Origin: Rachycentron canadum
Lineage: Eukaryota; Chordata; Actinopteri; Carangiformes; Rachycentridae
Direction: 5' to 3'
DNA length: 64,000 nt
Assembly (NCBI GenBank): GCA_038496675.1
Contig: CM076653.1
Coordinates: 19,883,842 to 19,947,841 of the forward strand
In this document: one piece after another, positions 8,969 through 22,503 of the stretch
Position numbering within the stretch: position 1 is the first letter of the stretch
Layout of the letters: each line of letters starts with the position of its first letter
Program-made: the position numbers and the translations under genes
Notes under the pieces: generated by a model
Database searches by the model: none
What the model saw: only the letters and a program-made list of their open reading frames with translations
What the model was told of the DNA's origin: nothing

Positions 8969-11900
8969 AAGAAGTTTACTTCTACTGTTCCAACTTCTTT
9001 TTATCATCGATCTCTGTCATGATTTTTTATTTTTTTTAAATTTTACTTTAAATTTTAATATGAAACTGTCCATAACATCTTATTCTAATATTCAGACTTA
9101 GATTAAAACTGTAGTTAAATTCTGACACAAATCATAAAAGTCACAACAGATATAAAATAGCACAAGTTATTAGTCAAACATTCATGTGTGATTATTTTTT
9201 TTATATCAACTTAATTGAAATAATTGCCCGTTTCTTCTTCTCTGGACAACCCAGGTGCTTTACCTTTGTGGCCTGATTGTGGTTTTGATTGTTGCTACAT
9301 TATTTAATTACTTGATTAGATTTCCATGTTTATTTAATGGCGTGGCATGCTTGTTTCTTGATATTGTAAAGCCTCTATAGGATTAGCAATAAACCTGGTG
9401 AGCAATTCCAGTGTTATTGGTAGTTTGGCTGCTATAAACTTACCATCAGTCAGTGGCAGTGACTGTATTATTAGGGTTAATGCAATGAATAGAAATTCCC
9501 CCCGATGTTTTTGTGTGGCTGTCCCTGACCTTTGACTTCCCTAGAGGAAGGGGGAGGAAGAGGGGCTGTCTCCCACATGAACAACAAGGCATTGTATTTC
9601 CAGCACATCTACTGATATTACTATAATGGCCTCCCTCATTAACATTGTTATTACATGATCATTAACATTATTCAAGCATTCAACCCATTCCCCATGATTA
9701 AAACCAAAACTCGACTGCGATCAAATTTCACTTCCAAATGTGTTTTCCTTGTGTTTGTGGGAAATACGGTTTCACAGTTTCGCCCAAAATAACCAACCTG
9801 AACCACTGACAGCACAAACACATCATGTTCCTCATCTCTGCTTTCCACTACTTTATTTCAAGTCAATCCCCAGCGAATCCACGGGCACGAGGCCTAGTGC
9901 TTTGCCTATGTTAAAGGAAAATATTGAGGTTTACTTTACAGCTTATTTCCTTAATTGCACTTCGATTGCCATCAATCAGAGTAATAGTTCCCATTATCGG
10001 ACTCTGATATCTTGGAGTCATAAACTGATACAAAAAAGTTAACACATGAAGATGTTGTTATCAGACAAGACATGGTTAAACATGGCTGACACATGTGATA
10101 TGTATGAATGTAAATATACTGTACATTGCTGAGCACTGACATGCCACTTATCCTTGGATTCCAACTGCAGTGCTTCTCTAATGGGAACAATTAGGCAACT
10201 GGCAGAATAGACACTGTAAGCTTACATTGATAAATGAAGTTTTAATTTGCAGCGATACATCCCATTATGGTACTTGTTGCCACTTTTTAAATTAACGGTC
10301 TAATGAGCAGCAGAGTTATTTACCCTCTGAGTGCACATCTTTCACAAAACACTCCATGTGGCTTCCAAATATTATAGAAATGATAATGTCGAGTAAGAAA
10401 CTCCATATAACAAGCAGCGCAGGAATATGGCTGGTAGCTGCCATGAGTGCAATTAACAATGCCTTAGACAAGCTACAGTGTAATTCCTTTTGAATGTGGG
10501 CCAGATTTCAAGAAAAAAATGACTCCCATGAGCCTAAAATGTAGCTGGCAAGCTCGAGGATGATCACACATAATCAGAAGCAGACAGCCTTTTGGGGGCA
10601 GGCAGGCTGTGGGGCAAGCGTGAGCAGACTGCATGGGGGGAAAGTAATAGTACGCTGTGTTTTCTTTGCCTACAGTAGCTCTCTGGCGTCAGCTGTGGCT
10701 TGGCCAGCGTGCACGTGTGAGCTCAAAGATGAAAAAGCAGCATCACATACTTTAGGAGATGAATTATGATACAAACCAGTGGTAGGAAAAAAAAAAAAAG
10801 TAGCTGTGCTAGTGATTGGCACTTGCGGGATGGGGCTGCACTAGTTGTTGAACAACTTTAAAACTCTGCGGTGGGGCACGGTTCAATGGCACTCTGAAGG
10901 CTTATCATGATGGATTCTCTGCTACTGAGTAAAGTGCCATTAACTATAGTGTCTGTCAACAAAAGTCAGAGCACTTCAAACCATCTCTGTAGTGACAAAC
11001 ATTATAGCCACCAGGCCATTAGGCACTCTATACTTCATTAGAAAAGATATGGCTAATGTAAAAACCTGATGGTGCAGTGCGGCTCATGACGTATGTGTGT
11101 AGAATAACTTTGTTACATTACCTTTTCTTCACGATCAGTTCATAAGGCTGGCCGTATCTTTCTAAGCAGTGAGATCCAGGCTCAAGTTCAAATGCACAGT
11201 AAAGTTTAACTGTACATGAGGTAAGGATCAACATCCAAACTCAGTGGTGACTTGCCAAGATAAACCCTATAGTCCTGGACACTTGTGCACATGCAAGGGA
11301 AGGGCCAGCTCATAACTTTACAGAGGTGTAAATCCAAATTGTGCCCTAAAAAGAACAGTGAAAAAGAAACCGGAACTCACTTGCATTAGTTATTTTGCTT
11401 TTATTTTTTCCATTTAACAAAGCCACCGCAGACGTTATCTCCTGCGTGGACTCCTGGATGTCCTCAGGTCTGTCTGTCCGACTATTCAGTTGAGCTCTAA
11501 ACAGGTTGTTTGGAGATTTTGCCTTCGCTTTGCGTCTTCTCTGGAAATGTAAGATTATAATTTATAGCTCCGCTACATCTGGCCCTGTGACACTGCACAT
11601 ACTGAGCAGCCACAACATGTCTGCGGAGAGCATTAGAGACACACTGCGACTTGTGCTCAGATTTATGAGTGGCCTGCTCCTCGCTCGTGTCTCTTACAGA
11701 AAATGATCACCGCTCGTGTCTTGTAAACAGAAACATGCTGCTTTTACATTTACACAGATTGAGATGTTGCTGCTCTTTTTTTGACTAGACAATTTGCGAT
11801 ATACCCACACATCATTATGTGCCAAAATCAAGATCGGCACAAACCTCACTCCTATTTTTTTCTTGAGGTTCTCTTGTTTTCTGCTCTTCTGCTGCTCCTC

Positions 11901-14424
11901 TTTGGTGCATCACTGTTGAGGGACTGGAAGTCTTTTGCCAAACAGTGCTGATGATATAATAAATGACAAGAGTGGGTTTTTCAGTGTGAGTGTGAGCGTA
12001 CATAATGCCAGCTTCTTTAATGTTTACTACCAGTGGTTTGGCCCAGGAGTCAGGCTACATCTTGGCATGGTCAGAAACCATTTCTTAGAACTCGCCATAA
12101 AAGATTTACACATAAAAAACTGACCAAAACTTGACAGGTATAAATAATCACATATAAAGCTTTCCAAGCTGCGGGCTTAGGCTTGTCATATTTGTTTGTC
12201 TAGACATCAAGAATGGTACCAGTTGGAAAAAAAAAAAGACGGATATTAATATGGATATGGACACTAACAAGACATCATCTCTGCGATGCATATAAATTCA
12301 AGGCTACAAACCCAAGCTCTTACCTCAAAGCTGCACAGTTAATCCCGTCCCTTTACAACATATAATTCGTGTTTGACACATCCGTGGAAATGTGTACACT
12401 GGCATCCTAAATTCTCTACACTATTATTATCTATTTTCTAAGTTTTTCTATGTGCTGTGACTTGAATTAGGCAGCTTTTAATAGCTGTAAACACTCATTT
12501 ATGCGCACTCTGTTGATACAAGTTCATTACTCAGTCACGTTGAACGCCGCAGCATTGGTGGTAGCTGCTGCTGCCGCCACAGACAAGCTTGCTAGTCATC
12601 CCTTTTGATTGTCATCTAATGTGAGAGGTGACGGTGTTAAATGAAGAAGTCTGCGGTTAATAACGCAAGTTGTGAATGGCTGCGGTCATTTCCATGCTTC
12701 CATCTGGCATGAGTGTACAAGTTGTACACACTTCCACACTTCTCCTTTTTTCCCTTTGTTAGTATTTAGCTGCATGGAGGTACATACTTGAGCGCTCACA
12801 ATGGAGAACTGCTTGGAGCTATCTTGGGCATGTCTGGACACTGCTGTATGTTTAGCTACTGGCTTTTTTCAGAGATTCCTCTTATGAACAGGAAGTAACG
12901 TACAAGTCTGGCTTGTAAAGCCACGGAGCAGGGCTGTCATCGCCACATGGACATTGACTAAGATTGTGTGTTGGTAGAAATAGGGAAGAAACAGTGTGAG
13001 GCTGCTACTTTGTCACTGTTGTTTACATGATGCACTCAAGATAGCTCTTTTCATTCACGTATCCCTGGGGTCTAGTCCCGTTGTTGCAGGTTTGCAATGA
13101 TGAATGAGATTAATACACCACTTAAAACTATTGCTTAGCCACTTACATCTGATATCCTGTGACTGTGCTTCATCACAAAGTCAATTCAAGAATCAATATA
13201 ACATTTTTAAAACCCCTAAGTGGAAGAAAAAATACAGCACATTATGAAAATAATGGAAAAAACATCAAGAATACAAGCCCTGGAAATAAGCCAGCAGTGA
13301 CAATAGAAATCATAAAAGTATGATAATACTGTATGTTGTTTGTTATTGTCAACATTAAGTAAAGCTCAACTTGGTTGAAATATCTGAACTCAGTTTTTTT
13401 AGCTAATGACTTATTACTGCACTCAGTGTCAGTGTTGTTTTTTTAAGGACTGGTTTTGCTGACAGTGTGAGTTGTGATAAGAGCTCCACTGTTGGTACTG
13501 TATCTTACCCACATGTGTAGCTAATTCAAAACCTGTGGCCAATAACAGTTTCTATAGGTCAAAGACATATGACCTATGAGACAATTTTCCTACATCATTT
13601 CTAACACAGATAATTACTCAGGAAAGACATCTGAGGAGAGCCATATTGTCAGTTTCAAACAAAACACTATGATATAAAGCCCCCCCAGCCCCCACCCACA
13701 CCCCCCTCCCCCATAGAGAGTCTGTAGAAGGAGGCTCTACAGAAATGTGTATCCATTCAGTTTTGTTGCAATCCCAGTAATGGTTATGGGATTATGAGGG
13801 CGGATGGTTTCATTTTTCTAGCCTATGACTGTCACATCCAGGTCCATTACAGTGATTTAAACCCAAGAATATATGCCAAGGCCATTTTTACTGCAGGGCT
13901 CTCCAGCTTTGGCTGCTCTACATTAAAACACATTTATATACTCTAACACAGCCAGGGTCCTGGTTATGCGAAAGGGTCACTCACAAATCTGAGCTCAATC
14001 TCCTTGCGTCTTGAATCATTTTGTCGAGTAAATACTAAGAAGTGATTTGTCACAGGCAGTCGTTGTTTCCATTGCCATTTATTTAATGAAAAGATGACCG
14101 GGCCAGAGGTTTAGTGTTATATAATGCATCTTATTAAAAGAAATAAACAGAGCACTCATGAAACTCAGAATAAATGCATGCACTGAATAACAAACGGTCA
14201 CAAAACTGCGTGATGCTACATTCACAGGTGAGAATTGAACACTTCCTCTGCAGACAGCCCAGCTCCTCCCATATTCATAATGATAATACTGGGTCATCTC
14301 TAATTTATTAGCAACAGTCTGACATTATGGGATGCTTATTCACTTTCTTGCTGAGATTTAAATGACAAGATCTTTACCATCTTTCATATCTCTGTATTAA
14401 TTATTGAGACTATAGAGGTCAGGA
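8969..14424. other. Intergenic region upstream of NFATC1
   Basis: AT-rich intergenic DNA without a recognisable gene. A single DR1-type nuclear-receptor site (TGACCT, T, TGACTT at 9526-9538) is visible. There are A-runs near 10789-10799 and a C-rich tract at 13681-13711. Open frames here are short and resemble nothing known. Confidence 0.7.
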
Positions 14425-14643
14425 GAAACAGCTAGCTTGGTGCTATCCAACATTGCAACTCTGTGGTAACAAGACTCCAGGAAGTCACTGCCGCTGGCCA
14501 AAATAGTCTGGCACATGTAACCACCAATTGCTGTTTTTTTTTTTGTTTTTTTTTTCTTTTAAGTTATGGATATTTTTACCTTTGGACAGAGCCACGCTAG
14601 CTGATTTTTATGGTTTCCAGTTTCTGTGCTAAGCTAAGCTAAC
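14425..14643. repeat. Percomorph-type foldback interspersed repeat
   Basis: The left end (14425-14450, containing AAACAGCTAGCTTGG) and a right part (14581-14606, containing GGACAGAGCCACGCTAGCTG) are imperfect inverted repeats. The segment between them contains CAGGAAGTCACTGCCGCTGG, and the right end runs into GTGCTAAGCTAAGCTAACC. I recognise these blocks as a very common dispersed repeat in percomorph fish genomes. I cannot assign its class. A 14-base direct repeat (CATACACTAGAAAG at 14644 and 14661) follows directly. Confidence 0.7.
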
Positions 14644-14675
14644 CATACACTAGAAAGCTTCATACACTAGAAAGG

Positions 14676-17600
14676 CTGTGGACGGTTGCAACAAGAGACA
14701 GTTGCGTTCAGTTTTATTGCTCTGATTAGAAAGATGCTAGAGTGATTACCCGCATACTGCACATGCTCAGTTAGACCCTCCCCCCACAAGGAAGACAGAG
14801 GGCAACCTCATCAACATCTGCAAAAAACAAAAAAAAAAAAACAAGTTACTTTAGCAGCCATATGAAAACAGACCACGTAACTGTATTTTTCTTAGTCTTA
14901 GTTCAAAAGAAGCACAATATACTGCATATGCAACCGTAATTGATTGCTTTAATGCATAACAGGATACAAACAAATGTTTTGGGGGATATTTTTTTAGCCT
15001 GCAATGCTTCAATACTATATTTTCTTTTTGTGCATATCAAAAGCAATAAAATAGATAAATAGTTCATATATTGACTCAAGTAGGCCAATGTTCTATGCAA
15101 AATAAACCTCAATAGCAGCCCTTTGATGAATACTATCCTGGAGGATAAGCGGTATAGAAAGTTTAAATGTATGAAAATATTTAACATTATCATAACATTG
15201 TATAAATAAATAAAACTATACATGTTGTTGGAATACTATGCTTGTTGAGTCAAAAAGAAAAAATGAAATTGGATGAATTTTTAAAATGCTGTGTGTTGGG
15301 GTCAGTTGGAACATCGGAATTCTTCAATTCAAATAAATATTGTGAATAATGTGTCATATGTAGTATGACATAGTATAGGTAATTAGCAGGCAGATGTAAG
15401 TTTAATATATAAAACTTCAGTTGGTCGTAATTCAGAGAAATGCAAAAAGTGTCACAACTGTCCCCAGTCTTTACTATTTTGTTGGGATAATGTGTGATGA
15501 TGCAGAAGGACCAATGTACTATATGTGTGGCCATCAGTATGTGCAAGATTTTATTCCCCTATAATGATTTATCATGTTTTTTATGAACACTGATGTCAAC
15601 TTAACCATTAATTTCTTTGTCTATAACTTCAGAAATGATACTTCTCTGCTATTAATGTCTTGATTGGCATGGAATTTATTGTACACACTCAAAATCCCAA
15701 GAATAAGAAAAGAAAACAGTCAATTTTGATGAGCCCCATGACCTTTCCTTTACTGGCACCATGTCAAGTCAACCTTTCAATTTTCAAATGACTCTGTATC
15801 TCCTGAGCCTTTGCTCATAAAACACAATATTTGCTGTGTGCTTTCCAGATCCCAATAGGAGGAAACCTATTGATTTTGTTGACCTTTTTCCACTTTTACC
15901 AACAGGCCAAACTTTGACCAAGCTAATGTAACTACTCTGTCATCTACATTTTTATGATGACTATGAAAATAACAGCGGACTGGCTTAGTGATCCGGTCCT
16001 TGTGGAGGCCCGCATCCTATTGAGCTTTGTCTTGTTTTGCTGGTTTGAGTTAAGTGATTTATTGGAAGGCCACTGTGAACCACAGAACACACTTTCCTGG
16101 ATTTTCTTGGCCATCTTTAATTTTCTTCATTTCTTTGTCAAATGGAAACTACTGCAAAAAAAAAAAAAAAAAATACATGCATATTAGTCCGGGCATATAT
16201 TTTTTTACTGCTGTAGTTCAAGTTTAACAATGCAGCTGCAGTAGTATGATTTACAGGGACTTTGTAAAGACCCAGAGAGTGTTTGAAGCAGGTCACTTAC
16301 ACCGCAGTGTGGTTCTGTGACCTGTCCTTGGTGTTGGTATTGACATGTAATAAAAAGATTAAAAATAGCTTGATCCTGGCTTACTGTGCTGCAGCAAGTC
16401 ACATTCTAGTCTAAGATCTGCCGACAGTCACTCTGACTGAGGAGTCAAGAAAAGTAACCCCTGTTGGACATTTATGTAAAGGGAATCAACTAAAGGACCA
16501 ACCCCCGTCCTCTTCCTCTTTTTTCTACCCTTTTCCTGTCTGTAGTCAATGCCTTCCTTTTTCACAGCCCAACTGATGGGGTCCCCTCTTCTGTTTCCTG
16601 CTGTTTGTGTGAGTTGCTTGGAAACCATGGCAGCTGTCCAGTTGGATTTTTTTTTTTATTTTTACTGGTGTGACTTGGGGGCTTCCAGGGTTACAAGGTC
16701 AGCATACGAGTGGGATGCATTGCAGTTTTTATGCTGGCATTTGTGAAAGACATGCCCTGTTCCACGAAATTGGTTTGTCCCCTTCTTTAATCTTGAAATG
16801 GCTTGTAAATAACAGCCAATAATTAAAATAGACACAATCAAATTAATTCAAATGAAGGAACACTTCAAAAATGTTCTTCACTAAGTCCAGTGTCCGCTCT
16901 CTGCCCACCACAAAATGACTCGCACATTTGGAGACTAAGTGGTCAACGTAGTGGAGTACTCAGCAGTTAAAGAGCCAGATATTTTACTCAACGGCTGGTT
17001 GAGACCAAAAACCGAGCTAAAAGGACAGAAAATATTGCATTTAGATTCGCTTTGTGGTCTGAAAGATGACTTTAAATGTCAAGTAATTTTACTCGGTATG
17101 CTGGATGTTCAAATATGCTTATTGCCAGCACATTTATTATATGAGCATAACAGAAAGCCAAAGAACCAAAGTCATGACAGCATCTTTAGACCTTATGAGC
17201 TTATGTAAAAGAATTACATTTCTCTGAAGTATCTAATTTATCAGTCCTTTTGAAAGAAAGCTAGATTTATAATAAATCACCTAAGATAAAAGATAAAATT
17301 CACTAGCATCAGTGCTTGAAGTAGGCCAGTACGGACTTGTACACAGTATCGGCACTTTTTCATTTTACTCTTTATCACACCATTACTCTACTCAGAAGGC
17401 ACCGAGTGATTCAAACATTCACCTCTTGACAGTTCAAATTAACCCAGTTTATTTGAAGTGAATCAACCAAACCTAATGTAGTATATCTCAAGACTGAATA
17501 TATTACCATCCGATACCTAACTACTCCTTTATTTTCTTATTATTATTCTAGCTAACTCCCTCTTCGGTGTCTGACTGTTGTGTATATTGTCCAGAGGGAT

Positions 17601-18563
17601 CATGGAGTACTAGTTTGATAGTCAGAGACAACCACATACCTCCTCTGATAGAAGCAGATCTGAAGCCAGATGAGTTCTATTACCACTATTTATTAATGTT
17701 TTGCTTTTTTGGGCCCTGACACTGGACATTGACCAGCATGACACGTATTCATGACATGTACCAATGTTGTCTTCCAATGGCATTTATTTCCACTTTTTAT
17801 GTGTAATCTCTGCAGAGTTCGGGGCTCTCTGTCACAGTCAAAGTCAGTCTCACTGAACTACATCTTGAGGAAGGCTGTAAAATATTGAATAAACTATATC
17901 ATAATGGAACATTATCATCCTTATTTTAACTGCTGGAATGTGTTTTGTACCACGTGGCATTTGAATTTTAAGTTATTTGCCCAACTACAACAAAAACTCC
18001 TGGAAAAGAACCAAGAAGTTTCAACTCAGCTCTATGGTTTTATCCTAGACTCCCTATTTCACTTAAATATCTTGTTTGCCCATCTAATCTTATTTCCTCT
18101 TTTAACTATTTCCATAATCATTACCTACAGTACTGCTCAGCTTGAATGTGATGTGCTAAAATGCTATCGAAGACAAAATGATGTGTCTTGTTATGTTTGA
18201 TAACATTGTTCAACACGTGCACACAGCAGCAGAACATACAAGCCCTTGTCAAAAAAAAAATGCTGTGAATCAAGCTGTAATATTAGTCAGTCATCTCCAT
18301 TGATTCACCCCCATCTGGCTCTGCAACGACTGGGGCGAGACTGTATCACATGAGGAATAAGCTGCATAGTGTGATGTTCCAAGTGTTTGATGACTCCGCT
18401 GAGGCGAAGTCTTGACCTTAACATCCGTCAAATCACCTGCGTGCCGATAGCAGCGGTTGATGTCAGGTTTACATCAGGCTGTTTTCTGGCTTTTAAGGCC
18501 GTTACAAGGTTTAATAGCAACCACACACAAACTTGAAAGCATGTGTTAAATGTGCACGACATG
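14676..18563. other. Intergenic region, no gene seen
   Basis: AT-rich DNA with A-runs at about 16157-16173 and a T-run at about 16648-16656. No domain, RNA gene or recognised transposon was found on either strand. Confidence 0.65.
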
Positions 18564-18564
18564 G

Positions 18565-18589
18565 ACACACACACGCACACACAAACACA

Positions 18590-18636
<47 letters not shown>

Positions 18637-18682
18637 ACACACAGAAAGCCACATTTGTGTGTGTGTGTGTGTGTGTGTGTGT
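18565..18682. repeat. Back-to-back (CA)n and (TG)n microsatellites
   Basis: A CA-rich tract (18565-18643, with a few GC, AA and AT interruptions) is followed after a 12-base spacer by a pure TG tract (18656-18682). The two are complementary, so the pair can form a hairpin with a short loop. Confidence 0.95.
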
Positions 18683-21131
18683 CTGGATGAAAAACTCATC
18701 AGGTCAGAATGACTCATTGGTGGCTAAATTCCACAAACTAACATATTCATACACACATCGGCTCAGGAGGAGAAACAGTTTTCCTTCTCTGTAGGTCCAT
18801 TTTGCACCATTTAAACACTGTTGAGTTGAAACCAGACATAATAAAGTGCTTCTCCGCAGAGAGAGAACGTGCTGCCCTGCTGTGGAACCATCTGAAGTCT
18901 TTCCCTTCCACCCTGCAGCCTTAAGCGTCTCCCCAGTCTCTGGAAACCTGATCTGGTGGTGTGTTTTTCACTTGAATCCTACAGCGGTGTTTCTGACCTC
19001 AGACAGTGATCCCAATCAGGAGGAATACCCTGATGCTGCAGTTTGGACCCTCTGCGCTGAAACCAAATAGTATAATCGTGTAATGAGGGATCCCACTCCA
19101 GGAAACATACTCAAGTAGGAAAACTGGCTGCTGCTCCTGCTGATAACTTGCATGGTTTATTATAAAAGCACAATTTCAATAAGTAATAGTCTCAATTTAC
19201 AAATTACTATTTTGTATTCAGTGACTATTGGGATCTGGGATTCATATTTTAGCCCTTTCTTAGTTGTGGCAGCCAATGTTACAGTCATATTTGCTTCCCG
19301 CAACACAAATCAGCATTTTCAGTTAAAACATTGTCATGTCTTCTTTCAGAGTGACTCAGAATTCGATGATTCATGAACTCCAATTTGTTTCCGACATATA
19401 AACACTGACCATTGTCTGAAAATCAAGAACCTAATGTGGACTGTCCTGCGGTTTTGTGGATGTGGTGTAATTAATAAAACATTCAGGGAAGAGCTGAAGT
19501 GGCTGGCAGGGCACAGTTCTGCATTCAGTACAATAAACAGGATACAATCTACTTGTCCTGCGCAAGCAAAGGGATATATCTAGGATTAGCCTCAACTGGG
19601 CAGGTCTATAAGGTGTGTGTTCAAATGCAGGTAATTCTGTGCATACAGTGTTGTTTTCAAACAGGGCACGGCAGCAGTTGAAATCATTTGTGTGTACACA
19701 AAAATCACAAATTATACAGTGTGATGCTTGTTTAATTTATCCAAAGTATTAGAGAGGATACACAGTTTATACATATAAAACAGGTTTGTTTATTTTTTCT
19801 GCACATGTGTTATGGTGGATCCAATGCCTTTTTGCATATGGAATCAGAGCATATGGTGCAATAATACCTTACGCTATACACATGATAAGATTTGGGATTA
19901 TGAAACATCCCCTGGTATGATGGGATATGATAAGATATGAGATTGTGAAAGGATGCATGCCTGCACGGTGTGTTAGCTTGTCAGCCCTGGCAGCAGGAGG
20001 CAGTGTTACTCAGCAGCTCCCATGTGTCACAACCTTGCCACTGTCTACGCAACTGCTATGGCTTCTGGGAAACCGTCTGGGCCCATAATCATGCTCCAGT
20101 AAAAGGATATCAGGAGCTGCCACGCTGCCAAAGACAAATACTCAATTGTGCTGAGAAAAGCACACATGTGCACCAACACATGTATGAACGTAGAAAGTTA
20201 CGCATGCCACACACTCAACAGGTTTTGTTGCCAAGTATAATAGCTCTCCCTTCTCTTTAAATTGTGGCTGTATGTGTAAATACATCTGGACAATATAATT
20301 TCACACATCATCACCTCACACACCCACCCCTGCATCCCCCCTTCCCTTTGTAAGAAAATAAAGTGTAGGTCTTGTCAGAGGGAATCCCTGCTACCCCAGC
20401 TGAGAAGACACACTCCATACTGGCCCCTTTGACATAATTCTCTTCCAACAGTCTGAAACCACCCTGACCCATCGTCTAGAGTGACTCAATGCTTCGGCTT
20501 CCCGCACTTCCCAGAAAGCCATGCCAGGCCATGAATGAGGAGATCTCCAGATGAATGAGATTTCCCACTTTTGCATCGGTCGGGCTCTTGGTCGGTCACC
20601 CGTCGGAACACATTAGTCCTGTGTCCGTGTCTGTCTCTGTGTGTGTGTCCTTGTGCGCCGTATGGAGTGCCACGATCCTTAAGGTGGAAAATTAGCCCCG
20701 AAAGTATCTACATATCACCACATGAACCCGGTCTGTGTCCTGACTTCACTTGAGGTACAGAACACAGACTGGCTGCCAGGGTGGCTTTTTTTAAAGCACC
20801 CAGACGGTTACGAAACTCAAAGAGCAAATAGGTTATTATACCTCAGTTATAGTTCCATGATGTGGTTTCAGAGGGATGCAACGTTCGAAGATGATGTCGA
20901 ACAAGTAGCTCCTCCATGGGCCCGTCGGTGTAGGCGAATTTGACTGTGACATTTCAAGCTGCAACATCAACCGTAGCACCTTACAGCTCTACAGCTCAGT
21001 TTAATATAGACCAACAATCAGTACTACTTTACTTCACGTGACTAGATGAATGCGATGAAGAGGACAGAGGATTTAACGGCTTGCAGCTGCTTAGTCTCAG
21101 TCATCCCTAATTTTGAGTCACACTTGTTGCA

Positions 21132-21167
<36 letters not shown>

Positions 21168-22445
21168 GCCACCTTCGAGAAGTACACAGATGTAGATGCT
21201 CATTGTACAGCTGCACTCACATAAATTGTCTTCAGATTTAAGTTGTGGTTTTCTGCTGTGAGTCACACAGATTCCTGCTGTGTATACACTGAAGGTGTAA
21301 AGCAGTTTTGCAAATCTTTACGCTCCCTGTCACCCTTCTTTTATTCCTCAAACAGAAATGTAGTTTGAATTGACTCTAAATTGACTCTGTTCTAATTGGA
21401 GTTTATGGGAAAACCAACAGAAATAAAAAAAAAAAAAAGAGAGAAAAAAAAACATGTTTGATTTAATCATGATGTTAATGGCTCTTGAACTCATAAATTT
21501 AAGATTCTTGCCTGGAAGTGTTGTACCCTTCCAGGCAGCAAGGAAAATCTTGCAACATTTCACGTTCTATTTGAAATTTTACTGTCTCTAAATAATGTGA
21601 ACAATGGACAACATTAACCGTGTCACCCAAGGGATGTGTGTGAGTGTTCAGGACATTTGGTACTCAGAATATCCAGAATGCACAGTCGTATTATACTATT
21701 ATACAGACATGTACAAACTTTGATGTGTGATAATAGTGATCAGTAGAGAGTTCATGAGGATTAGTCACAGAATGAAGGTTTGGTTTGTATGAATAGTCTC
21801 AAATGAAAGGTGGCTGCACTCAGGTATCAGTAGCTTCGATTTTTGATTCTAATTCTCACATCACATCAAGTTTCCTAAATAGCTATTTGTACAGTACATC
21901 CAGAGCAACTGTTTGCTGATACGTGTTCTTCTCTTTGGCAGCTCGTTGGTTCAGTTTCTCATCAGGAACTTTACTTCGTCTCTGGGGATTTTTCACCTGT
22001 TGCAGCTTCAGCGTTAACAATGAGCGAAACTTTATCTAGTGTGAATCTGGAAAAAATGTAGACTGGTGAATGTCATTTAAAGGGTTGCACACTTCACCAC
22101 AATTTGAAAATCCTGTGATAAGATTATTCCAGTGTAACGACCACTTTACATATTATGGTTTAGATTAAAAAAAGGCTTGCTTTCCAAATTAGCACACATC
22201 AATTCTGCTGCAATCACAACCTCACCGTGGTGGAGTGTCATGGTTGTGTGTGGCCTTACAAATCACTGACGGGACTGATTTTAAATAGTCAGCCAGGTTG
22301 TTTGACATAGTTGTTGAGATGATGCTGGGCTTGAAACTGGTGTGGTTTGTGTGCTGCTGCTGCCATCTGCTGGCTCACTGTTGTATTACACCATTACTTA
22401 CACTTAACAGGTGAAATCAAAATTAAGAAACGTGTGTAAATAGAT

Positions 22446-22451
<6 letters not shown>
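18683..22451. other. Intergenic region, no gene seen
   Basis: No recognisable gene. It holds a CA microsatellite at 21133-21163, an imperfect direct repeat of about 24 bp (ATGATAAGAT... at about 19882 and 19927), and an A-rich tract at about 21425-21450. Confidence 0.65.
21133..21163. repeat. (AC)n microsatellite
   Basis: Uninterrupted AC dinucleotide run of 31 bases in the gene desert. Confidence 0.97.

Positions 22452-22498
<47 letters not shown>
22452..22498. repeat. (AT)n microsatellite
   Basis: About 47 bases of uninterrupted AT, which is self-complementary and can extrude a cruciform. Confidence 0.97.
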
Positions 22499-22503
<5 letters not shown>

